Assembly (NCBI GenBank): GCA_024275115.1
Contig: JAJRZT010000098.1
Span: forward strand, 1 to 64,000
DNA: 64,000 bases
Reading direction: 5' to 3'
From: Gammaproteobacteria bacterium
GTDB taxonomy: Bacteria > Pseudomonadota > Gammaproteobacteria > UBA6429 > Thiohalophilaceae
This document shows, piece after piece, positions 43,507-51,202 of the stretch. Each line of letters starts with the position of its first letter. Position 1 is the stretch's first letter. Under the pieces are notes generated by a model, which had not been told where the DNA came from, searched no databases, and saw nothing but the letters and a program-made list of their open reading frames with translations. The position numbers were made by a program, and so were the translations under genes.

Positions 43507-45621
43507 GTGACAAGATTCAATAGCCTTGCTTCCCAACTTTTTATTTTTATTGCCATCATTCTTGGAATTGCAATGAGTGTTAGTACTTATAGCCAGTACA
43601 ATAATGAAGCTAATATTATAAAAAAGGCGCTTTATGACCGGGGTGAATCGCTGGCTGAATTACTGGCCTCAATCAGTGTTGAGCCACTTCTTGTGTTTGA
43701 TGATGTGACGCTTGACAGCTATGCAAAATTTATTAGCAATCAAAAGGATATTGTTTTTGCTGCGGTGGTTAACGATAAAAATATTCCATTGACGCATTAC
43801 CTGAATAAAGATAATTCTTATGTGGAGTCAATTTTGAACTCGAAGAAGATTATTAATATTCACTCTGTTATAGAAAATCTTCGAAATAACAAAAATATTT
43901 TATTTTTTGAAACGCCGGTTAAATTTGACGGAAAACCCTTAGCGAAGGCATGGGTGGGACTTGATCGATTACCGTATAAAAATTTATTTAAAAGTGCTTT
44001 ACTTGAAATTGTGTGGGTTACCCTGGGAATTGGGTTGTTTGTTGGTGGTGCTATTTATTTCCTGTTTAAACGTAAAATATTCAAACCTGTCGCGATATTA
44101 ATGCAGGGAACACAAAATATTGCAAATTTTAATTTTGATAAAGCAGTAAAAATAGAGAGAGCGGGTGAGCTTACACTTCTTGCTGACTCATTTGATAAAA
44201 TGCGTTTACAAATAAAAGAAACAATGGAGTCCAGAGATTTAGTTATGCTGGAGTTGTCTGAGTTAAATGATTCACTGGAAGAGCATGTGCAAGCAAGGAC
44301 GCAGGAGTTACAGATTCTTAATTTAAAGATTGCACATGAAGCCATGCATGACCCTCTTACAGGCTTACCTAATCGTGTGTTAGTAACAGAACAACTGCAA
44401 CACGATATTGCACATGCTGAACGGACAAAAACAACGCTTGCTGTTTTTATTATGGATTTAAATAACTTTAAAGAAGTGAATGACACTTTAGGTCATCCAG
44501 AGGGGGATCGTTTATTAATTAATGTGGCACAGCGGTTGTTAAAGGCGATAAGAGAAAGCGATACTGTGGGTCGATTGGGTGGTGATGAGTTTGCCATGGT
44601 GTTACCGGATATTAGTGAAGAGGATGCAGTTAAAGTTGCCGATAAAATATTAGGCGAACTATTACCAAGCTTTGCTCTGGATAATCACACCCTTAAGGTG
44701 GGGGCTAGTATTGGTATTGCAATGTATCCGGAACACGGAGTGGATCATACTTCTTTAGTGCGGCTTGCCGATGTTGCAATGTATGAAGCAAAGAAAGATA
44801 AGCGTGATGTCTGTGTTTATCGTGCAGAACTCGATAAATATACACCGTTACGTTTATCTTTAATGGATTATCTTCATACGGCTCTTGAAACAAATCAACT
44901 GCAACTGTATTACCAACCGCAGATTTCTTTAATTGAGAAAAAAGTTGTTTCAGTCGAAGCATTAATTCGTTGGTATCATCCTGAACTTGGCTGGATTTTT
45001 CCGGATCAATTTATTCCTATTGCAGAAAACACGGGTTTAATAAATCAGGTGAGTGACTGGGTTCTTGAAGAGGCCTTTACGCAATGGAGAAAATGGCAGG
45101 ATGAGGGTGTGGACTTACAAATTTCCATTAACCTGTCGGCACGAGACCTGGCGAATCCGGGGTTGCCCGCACGTATAGCAGAGCTGTGCGACAAATATAA
45201 TATGTATACCAACGGCATTATTGCTGAAATTACAGAAAGTGCCATTATGTATAACCCGGAGCAGGTTATCGAAATAATGAATGAACCTGATATGCAGCGC
45301 TTACAATTTTCGATTGACGATTTTGGTACAGGTTACTCATCACTGAGTTATCTAAAAAAGCTATCCGTTGAAGAAGTTAAAATCGATAAGTCATTTATTA
45401 CGGACATGGTTAAGGATGACGATGATGCAAATATTGTAAAATCAGTTATTGATCTGGTGCACAATCTGGGTCGGGTTGTTGTTGCTGAAGGTGTAGAGGA
45501 TATTGAAACATTAACACAGTTGAAATTATTGGGTTGCGATAAGGTGCAGGGCTATTTATTTTCAAAAGCGGTTCCTGTTAATGAGTTAATGGCCGTTATT
45601 ACAAAGATTGAACAGGCCTGA
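43507..45621 (+). CDS. Membrane-bound GGDEF-EAL c-di-GMP enzyme
   Basis: A 704-aa protein with a first membrane helix (about 9-25), a periplasmic sensor (to about 155) and a second helix (about 160-183). A HAMP-like linker and coiled coil (to about 280) follow. The GGDEF domain has intact GGDEF at about 357 and LNNFKEVNDTLGH-type motif upstream. The EAL domain has EALIRW at about 483 and DDFGTGYSSLSYL, so both synthase and phosphodiesterase residues look present. The start is GTG at 43507. It directly follows the PhnD-like gene, suggesting the binding protein presents a ligand to the periplasmic sensor. Confidence 0.92.
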   Translation: MTRFNSLASQLFIFIAIILGIAMSVSTYSQYNNEANIIKKALYDRGESLAELLASISVEPLLVFDDVTLDSYAKFISNQKDIVFAAVVNDKNIPLTHYLNKDNSYVESILNSKKIINIHSVIENLRNNKNILFFETPVKFDGKPLAKAWVGLDRLPYKNLFKSALLEIVWVTLGIGLFVGGAIYFLFKRKIFKPVAILMQGTQNIANFNFDKAVKIERAGELTLLADSFDKMRLQIKETMESRDLVMLELSELNDSLEEHVQARTQELQILNLKIAHEAMHDPLTGLPNRVLVTEQLQHDIAHAERTKTTLAVFIMDLNNFKEVNDTLGHPEGDRLLINVAQRLLKAIRESDTVGRLGGDEFAMVLPDISEEDAVKVADKILGELLPSFALDNHTLKVGASIGIAMYPEHGVDHTSLVRLADVAMYEAKKDKRDVCVYRAELDKYTPLRLSLMDYLHTALETNQLQLYYQPQISLIEKKVVSVEALIRWYHPELGWIFPDQFIPIAENTGLINQVSDWVLEEAFTQWRKWQDEGVDLQISINLSARDLANPGLPARIAELCDKYNMYTNGIIAEITESAIMYNPEQVIEIMNEPDMQRLQFSIDDFGTGYSSLSYLKKLSVEEVKIDKSFITDMVKDDDDANIVKSVIDLVHNLGRVVVAEGVEDIETLTQLKLLGCDKVQGYLFSKAVPVNELMAVITKIEQA

Positions 45622-45830
45622 ACCTGGCATATGTTGAGTGAGTTGTTGGGCAATAAAAATGTACGCTAATATGATGATTATATGCATGAATGGATTCAGG
45701 GAAAATGCCCGTTCGTGAAATTACAATGGAGTGATTTATCTTATGTTAGTATATTCTGGCAGGATATATGTTTTATTAAATCAGTTATTGCTGAGTATAG
45801 AATCAATAATAACGGATTATCATCAAAGGG

Positions 45831-46781
45831 TTGTCATATAATATAGTGGCTCAATTTTTAAAAAAATGGCTCAAGCTCTTAAGTATTGATAGCTCTGTGA
45901 GCAACGCAGAGAAGCTTGCGTCAACCCTTGGTGGTTTTGTCGGTATTTTTCTAATTAGTGGAATAAGTTTTTACTTTACCGGTGCAAGCGGTGCAGCTTT
46001 GATTGTACCCTCGATGGGCGCCTCTGCGGTGTTGGTGTTTGCTGTGCCCCACGGTAAACTCTCTCAACCCTGGGCCTTATTTGGCGGTCAGTTGAGTTCG
46101 GCGGTGGTGGGAGTGAGCTGTTATTATCTTGTGCCCAACGTTTTTGTTGCCTCAGGTTTGGCAGTAGGGTTGGCAATTGGTGTGATGCATCTTTTGCGTT
46201 GTATTCATCCACCTGGCGGGGCGACCGCACTGGCAGCGGTGATTGGCAGTGCTCAAATTCATGCTCTGGGTTACGAGTATGTGCTTACGCCTGTGTTTTT
46301 AAATACGGTTGTTATTTTTGTTACCGCTGTTGCATTTAACAGTTTTTTCCCCTGGCGGCGTTACCCGGTGAGCCTGATGCGTTTTGTTGACGTACCTTCT
46401 TTTGATGTGAAAAAATCATCGCGCTTTATTGATAAACAATATATCGAACGCGCGCTGGCGGATATTGATTTGGTTGTTGATTTAAATGCAGATGATTTGC
46501 AACGGCTATTTGCACTAACGCTTGAACATGCTGAAACACCTACGTTTTCTGCACAGCAAATTAAACTGGGTCACTATTATACGAACAGTAAACACGGCGC
46601 AGAGTGGTCGGTACGGCATATAATTGATGAAGCCACCTCTGACGACCCCAAAAAAGACATGGTCATCTACCGCGTTGTAGAAGGTCACGGGCTGAAAAGC
46701 GCTGACAGTTGTACACGCACCGAATTTGCTCGTTGGGCTGCACGCGAGCTCTTTCCTACACATTTAGAAAATAGCAAATGA
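45831..46781 (+). CDS. HPP family membrane protein
   Basis: A 316-aa protein with an N-terminal HPP transmembrane domain of about four to five helices (PSMGASAVLVFAVPHGKLSQPWAL, then the defining CIHPPGGATALAAVIG). A soluble C-terminal region of about 130 residues follows (DIDLVVDLNADDLQRLFALTLEHA, RHIIDEATSDDPKKDMVIYRVVEGHG) without the usual CBS pair. Some HPP proteins transport nitrite; the substrate here is unknown. The start codon is non-ATG (TTG 45831 or GTG 45846). Confidence 0.8.
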   Translation: MSYNIVAQFLKKWLKLLSIDSSVSNAEKLASTLGGFVGIFLISGISFYFTGASGAALIVPSMGASAVLVFAVPHGKLSQPWALFGGQLSSAVVGVSCYYLVPNVFVASGLAVGLAIGVMHLLRCIHPPGGATALAAVIGSAQIHALGYEYVLTPVFLNTVVIFVTAVAFNSFFPWRRYPVSLMRFVDVPSFDVKKSSRFIDKQYIERALADIDLVVDLNADDLQRLFALTLEHAETPTFSAQQIKLGHYYTNSKHGAEWSVRHIIDEATSDDPKKDMVIYRVVEGHGLKSADSCTRTEFARWAARELFPTHLENSK

Positions 46782-46815
46782 CCAGATTTATTGAATATTC
46801 TTTTGGTATTTGCTC

Positions 46816-47026
46816 ACTAACCTGAACTCGGGATAAGACACTCAGAGGTTATTCACCGGACAGGAAGCCGGGATTATCCAATAAAGACCGTCTGCCGCAA
46901 GGACGCGGCAGTCGAGTCGCCATGGATGGCATGTTTTGCGTGTCTTTATTGGATAATCCCGGCTTCCTGTCCTCGTGGTGGTGGATTTTAATGACTCGTT
47001 TCTCTTATCCCGAGTTTAGGTTTACT
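46816..47026. repeat. Nested large inverted repeat, about 210 bp
   Basis: Inner arms 46858-46888 and 46942-46972 are a perfect 31-bp inverted repeat. Outer arms carry AACTCGGGATAAGA (46825-46838) and its perfect complement (47003-47016), with imperfect extension to about 46816 and 47026. At the centre is a further 7-bp stem CTGCCGC/GCGGCAG. No ORF lies inside. It is compatible with a non-autonomous mobile element or a very stable structured RNA, and sits in the gene-free stretch 46782-47301. Confidence 0.85.
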
Positions 47027-47048
47027 AATAACGCTAAGTATTTGATAA

Positions 47049-47198
47049 TTAGTTGTAACCTTTGAAAACTAAAATAATTTCCTGCAAATTACTTTCAAGA
47101 ATATCATTTGAGGGTACATTGAGTGTTGCAATGACCTGTTGGATTCCCAAGGAGTTCTTTAGTGATTTTAGAAATATTTTTTGCTGTTGTTGAAAAGT
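47049..47198 (-). pseudogene. Possible coding remnant (C-terminal fragment)
   Basis: An open stretch without a good start encodes TFQQQQKIFLKSLKNSLG followed by IQQVIATLNVPSNDILESNL and QEIILVFKGYN before a TAA. The protein-like composition and stop immediately upstream suggest the tail of a lost gene. I cannot name the family. The adjacent 47206-47240 can form a CCGAACCAG/CTGGTTCGG hairpin. Confidence 0.25.
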
Positions 47199-47301
47199 CT
47201 ATGCCGAACCAGCTTATATTTAAAAAGTCTGGTTCGGGTTTAAGGCTTTAGCGTAGGGAAGAGAAGAGGAGAGGGATAAGATCTACAGCCCCTGGTGGTG
47301 T

Positions 47302-47964
47302 TTAGCGGTACTCAGAAAAATAAATCCCAACCCCCAGTGTAATGAGCGCAACTTCAACGGCAGAAATCCATAGCAGCATATAGGTGATGCGCCTTCCTGT
47401 GGGCTTCATGGGGAGCCAGACATATTGCATATATAGTCGCCATAGTTTAATTCGCGACCAGCGGCGCCATGTAACAAGGTAACGTTGTAGATCGGTTGCC
47501 CAGTTAATCAGACTTTTATCAACTTCACCTAGTTTGCTTTGGCGTGTTTTCTCATCCAGGCGATCATAATGATCGGTGATAGTTAGCTTTGAACCCAGTT
47601 TGCCATCTTCAAGTTCAATGGCTTCAACTTCAATCACCGTACTGGCTTTAACACCGCTTTCATATTCTATTTCTAAACCATTGGGTCTTCTAGAAACAGT
47701 TAATTTGGTTTCAAATTCAAACGCAGTTTCCTGGCTAATATTGCGCCCAGCCATAAAATATTGTGAAGCACCTAATTTGTCCCATTTTTTAAATTCCAGC
47801 ATGGGGTTAATGCGCAACAGGCGTTCTACATCCTGAATAAAAACCAGCAGTGCATCGATATGCAAGGGAGTATTAATGGACGCCCATGCCGCATCCTGGT
47901 TATCTATATTGCTATTTTGAGTATCTTCTATTGTCATCGTCGGGGGGTATGTTATATCAGTCAT
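47302..47964 (-). CDS. Hypothetical membrane-anchored SRPBCC-like protein
   Basis: A 220-aa protein. The first 160 residues have the strand and helix pattern of polyketide-cyclase/SRPBCC-type domains (LLRINPMLEFKKWDKLG, FEFETKLTVSRRPNGLEIEY, KLGSKLTITDHYDRL). A basic stretch and one C-terminal membrane helix (ITYMLLWISAVEVALITLGVGIYF) follow. It overlaps the uspA stop by 8 bp, implying translational coupling. No precise function can be given. Confidence 0.6.
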   Translation of the reverse strand: MTDITYPPTMTIEDTQNSNIDNQDAAWASINTPLHIDALLVFIQDVERLLRINPMLEFKKWDKLGASQYFMAGRNISQETAFEFETKLTVSRRPNGLEIEYESGVKASTVIEVEAIELEDGKLGSKLTITDHYDRLDEKTRQSKLGEVDKSLINWATDLQRYLVTWRRWSRIKLWRLYMQYVWLPMKPTGRRITYMLLWISAVEVALITLGVGIYFSEYR

Positions 47965-48427
47965 GAGGATAGGGTACCATTAAAACGGATGTTTGTAATG
48001 CACGTGAGACGGGTTGCGTCATCATGCGAGAGCGTAAACCGGACTTGCCTTTTGGGCGAGGTGAACCCACCACCACAAGTTCATATTTATGTTTTTCTGT
48101 TGCTTTAAGCAGGCATTCATCAGGCTCGCCAATAACAATTTCATTTGTGTAAGACAGGCCGCTGCCGTCGGCAAGTTGTTTAACGCGGGCAATATGCTCC
48201 TCGACCTCTTTTTCCAGCGTCGATTCCAGGTAGCGTCGAAAAGTATTGCGGGTGGAGCCATTATTTAACCAGTCATCACCGGTCATGCCTTGCCATAAGG
48301 TGGGTACAACAATTAAATGATGTAAGCCGGTATCTTGTGCATTACACATTTTAATGGCCATTTGTTCTGCGGCCATTGCGCCTTCTGTGCCGTGGCTCGC
48401 TAATAAAACGGAATTGGGTGCATTCAT
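47957..48427 (-). CDS. Universal stress protein (UspA family)
   Basis: A 156-aa single Usp domain. It starts VLLASHGTEGAMAAEQMAIKM and ends with the nucleotide-binding-like loop VVVGSPRPKGKSGLRSR...QPVSRALQTSVLMVP, close to the G-x2-G-x9-G-S/T pattern. The gene lies downstream of the YeiH-type transporter gene beyond a terminator, and overlaps the SRPBCC-like gene. Confidence 0.85.
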   Translation of the reverse strand: MNAPNSVLLASHGTEGAMAAEQMAIKMCNAQDTGLHHLIVVPTLWQGMTGDDWLNNGSTRNTFRRYLESTLEKEVEEHIARVKQLADGSGLSYTNEIVIGEPDECLLKATEKHKYELVVVGSPRPKGKSGLRSRMMTQPVSRALQTSVLMVPYPHD

Positions 48428-48456
48428 GTTCTTAACTACCTTAAATAAAGGGTCTT

Positions 48457-48500
48457 AAAAAAAAGCCGGCGCCCGCCCATGTTACTGGTAGGACGCCGGC
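48457..48500 (-). terminator. Intrinsic terminator after the transporter/small-protein operon
   Basis: On the minus strand GCCGGCG pairs with CGCCGGC around a loop, followed by eight T residues (48464-48457). It starts about 20 bp after the 42-aa ORF stop and precedes uspA. Confidence 0.88.
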
Positions 48501-48519
48501 GGTTGGTTTTAACGTAGCG

Positions 48520-48648
48520 TTAGTAAACTACGTAGACTGCAAAGGCGATTATCAATGCAAATGCCAGCGCCATAAAGTCTTCTTTACGGTCACTACCAAA
48601 GATAGATAATGCCGAACCTCGGTCGTACTTTTGTTCTTCTTCAGTCAT
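48520..48648 (-). CDS. Small 42-aa membrane protein next to the YeiH-type transporter
   Basis: Encodes MTEEEQKYDRGSALSIFGSD followed by RKEDFMALAFALIIAFAVYV and VY. That is an acidic cytoplasmic N-terminus and one membrane helix. A good Shine-Dalgarno (CAGGAG) lies 9-10 bases before the ATG. It starts 31 bp after the transporter stop and ends just before a strong terminator, so it belongs to the same operon. An accessory subunit role is inferred. Confidence 0.8.
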   Translation of the reverse strand: MTEEEQKYDRGSALSIFGSDRKEDFMALAFALIIAFAVYVVY

Positions 48649-48679
48649 TTTAATTTACTCCTGATATTATTTAATTATA

Positions 48680-50260
48680 CTAAATGGTTGTTTGAATAAA
48701 CATCATAACAACGACTAACGATAAGACAGCTTTAGTCAGGCCGACTATGCCACCGATAACGGCTGGCTGACCACCTGCCTGCTTCATCGATTTAAGGGTA
48801 ATTTGCATACCTAAGCCAACTAAACCAAAGGCAAATAACCAGGTAATCCAGTCACGGAATGCCTTTATTTTCGCTGCCGTATGTCGTACCGCTTTATGTG
48901 CGCCTTTGAGAATTTTATTTGCTTTCTTCGACATCACTTTCGCGTTAATCAAACCACGAATTTGAGTATCGTCTTCAATCGACATGATTTTGGTGTTATC
49001 CATTAAGCGCTGTACTGCTGCCTTGCGATCAGCTCGCTGGATTTTGTCAAACTCAGCCTGAAGCACTGCAATTTTTTCTGTAGTCAGCAGTTTCGATGGT
49101 TTAACTTTTGCTGGTGAGTTATCGAAGTATTTGCCTTTGTAGTGCTGAGCAGGAGCAAATACACCCGTTGAAGATAAAGCGAACAGTAAAATAAAGCCTA
49201 ATACAAACACGGGGAATTTTTGGAAAACCACCTCGGCTACATTTATTTTCTTTGCGCCTTCACCTTCTCGTTGCACATACCAGACAGCCAACCATAATAC
49301 GATGATAGGTAATATCAGTACGCGTGTAATATTAAAGATTTCAGCAACCTTTAATGTTTCAATACCATCAGGCTGGAAGGCCAATGCGGCACCGGCGACT
49401 TGTGCAGAGTTCAGGATACCCGTACCTGCCCATGCGCCAAACTGCACATAGCTCATATCGAGTAATTGACCTACGACCGGGAACACGAACATACAACCGA
49501 CACCCCATAACAGGATAGTACCAATGGTATAGGCAATTTCAACCGACTTGGCTTGTACTACCGGAGCAGCTGCAACGGTTGCCGAAACACCACATACGCC
49601 CATACCGGCAGAGAGTACGCCGCCCATTGAGTTAGGAATGTTGCGTCGTGCGCCAATCCAGAGCACCATGCCAACCGAACCCAGTACAAAGAAGCCAATC
49701 ATAACAATAGACAAGCCACCGAGGTTTTTAAGTTCTGCCGCACTATATAAAGTACCCAGTAAGATTACACCGGTTTTTAAGCCCAGCCGCGATAAACGTA
49801 CCCCGTTTTCTGCCCAGCTCGGGATCTTGAATACGTTGACAATGATTAACCCCGTCACAATACCAATGACAATGTAATTCAGTCCGAGTAATTTATGTAT
49901 GTATTTCCCGGTGTCACCCACTTTACCCATGCTTATACTGACGCCTGCAATTTCAGGTGCAAGAAACCAGCGTACCAGCATGGCGATGAGCAAGATAAAC
50001 ATGCCGCCAGCAATACTCGATGAGTAGTAGTCCAGGCTGCCTTTTGTGTGTGTGCCGAACCATTGCCATAAACCGACAACTGCGGCCACGAGACCAAAGT
50101 ATAAAGGGATGGATGTCAGTTCTGAACCGTACTTGTATTTTTTGCCATGCGCGAGATGCTCAATATAACCGGCTAGCATGCCACTATATGCTGTGTACCA
50201 GATAGCAAGCATAATAACGCCTATAATGAACAAGGCGGGTGATTTTTTGGTGTACACCAT
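48680..50260 (-). CDS. YeiH-type putative sulfate exporter family transporter
   Basis: A 526-aa membrane protein of the YeiH/PSIF (DUF340-like, UPF0324) family. The core helices include LSRLGLKTGVILLGTLYSAAEL, MGGVLSAGMGVCGVSATVAAAPVVQAK and YVQFGAWAGTGILNSAQVAGAA. It is longer than the about 340-aa E. coli YeiH because of an extra N-terminal helical part and a charged loop of about 110 residues (about 375-480, KGKYFDNSPAKVKPSKLL...) before the last helices. Transport of sulfonate or sulfate is suggested for relatives but is uncertain. RBS AGGAGG precedes the ATG, and an FNR box lies about 250 bp upstream. Confidence 0.85.
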   Translation of the reverse strand: MVYTKKSPALFIIGVIMLAIWYTAYSGMLAGYIEHLAHGKKYKYGSELTSIPLYFGLVAAVVGLWQWFGTHTKGSLDYYSSSIAGGMFILLIAMLVRWFLAPEIAGVSISMGKVGDTGKYIHKLLGLNYIVIGIVTGLIIVNVFKIPSWAENGVRLSRLGLKTGVILLGTLYSAAELKNLGGLSIVMIGFFVLGSVGMVLWIGARRNIPNSMGGVLSAGMGVCGVSATVAAAPVVQAKSVEIAYTIGTILLWGVGCMFVFPVVGQLLDMSYVQFGAWAGTGILNSAQVAGAALAFQPDGIETLKVAEIFNITRVLILPIIVLWLAVWYVQREGEGAKKINVAEVVFQKFPVFVLGFILLFALSSTGVFAPAQHYKGKYFDNSPAKVKPSKLLTTEKIAVLQAEFDKIQRADRKAAVQRLMDNTKIMSIEDDTQIRGLINAKVMSKKANKILKGAHKAVRHTAAKIKAFRDWITWLFAFGLVGLGMQITLKSMKQAGGQPAVIGGIVGLTKAVLSLVVVMMFIQTTI

Positions 50261-50513
50261 TGTTAGATCCTCCTAGTTTAGGAACAGTATTGTTATAATT
50301 CTAAATTTTCGCACGCTGGTTAATATGCCAACTTATTCCATGTGCTTTATGCTGTTATTCCTTGTGAGGTATTAATGCATTTTCTAGCCTTATAAACAAT
50401 ATCTGCATTATTATATTTTAATTAGCTAATTTACTTAATTTGGGCGCTTGGAACTGGATTGGCTACAGGAGATAATCGGTGTTGTTCGGGGAAAGTGTTG
50501 TCAACTGCATTTA

Positions 50514-50527
50514 TTGATATAGATCAA
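50514..50527. promoter_or_regulatory. Perfect FNR/Anr box
   Basis: TTGATATAGATCAA is a complete TTGAT-N4-ATCAA palindrome. It lies in the 380-bp gap between the transporter gene (start 50260) and the 3' end of regA (50641), so the transporter operon is the likeliest target. No well-placed -10 was identified. Apart from this the gap 50261-50640 shows nothing recognisable. Confidence 0.75.
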
Positions 50528-50640
50528 GTCCTCATAAGACAAATGGGTTTGGGAAAAGTAGAATAAAGGTTGAGAATTTGAGCTATTTGAGGAAATGCTT
50601 ACTAGATCTTCGCTGGAGAAAATCAGGGTACCGGGTTTAG

Positions 50641-51189
50641 TTAGTGCTTAACGGGTCTCTTTTGTAACTTGCGTTGCAGAGTGCGGCGGTGCATATCTAA
50701 TGCTCTGGCTGCCGCTGAGATATTGCCGTCATGTTCCTGCAGGACTTTTTGTAAATGTTCCCATTCCAGCCGTTTTATTGACATGGGGTTATTCGCAAGT
50801 TGCGTTTCAATATCACCTTCTTCTTTACCAAACCCATCAATAATATCGTTGATATCAGCAGGTTTGGTCAGGTAGTGCTTTGCACCGAGTTTTATCGCTT
50901 CAACAGCCGTTACGATACTGGCATAACCCGTGAGGATAACAATTTTAATATCGGGTTCAAATTTGATAATTTTACTGACAGCCTCGAGTCCCGACTCCTG
51001 CCCAATACGCAAATCAACGATGGCGTAGTTAAATTTAATTTCATTTTTGTTTAAAACAGCACAGGCCGTTTCGATACAATGGCAGGCTGTAACATTGAAT
51101 TGATGCCGGCTTAGGGCTCGTACCAGAACGTCGCAAAAACTTTCATCGTCATCCAGTAATAACAAATTTTTAGCATCACTTTCTTTCAT
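50641..51189 (-). CDS. regA: Redox response regulator RegA/PrrA/ActR
   Basis: A 182-aa response regulator. The receiver has LLLDDDESF, phospho-Asp in YAIVDLRIGQESG and Lys in YLTKPADI. The C-terminal Fis-type HTH (about 135-182) reads NISAAARALDMHRRTLQRKLQKRPVKH, the highly conserved recognition helix of the RegA/PrrA/RoxR/ActR family. Homologs activate respiratory, energy-generating or carbon-fixation genes in response to quinone/redox state. It follows regB by 13 bp on the same strand. Confidence 0.93.
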   Translation of the reverse strand: MKESDAKNLLLLDDDESFCDVLVRALSRHQFNVTACHCIETACAVLNKNEIKFNYAIVDLRIGQESGLEAVSKIIKFEPDIKIVILTGYASIVTAVEAIKLGAKHYLTKPADINDIIDGFGKEEGDIETQLANNPMSIKRLEWEHLQKVLQEHDGNISAAARALDMHRRTLQRKLQKRPVKH

Positions 51190-51202
51190 AATTTATACCC
51201 GT

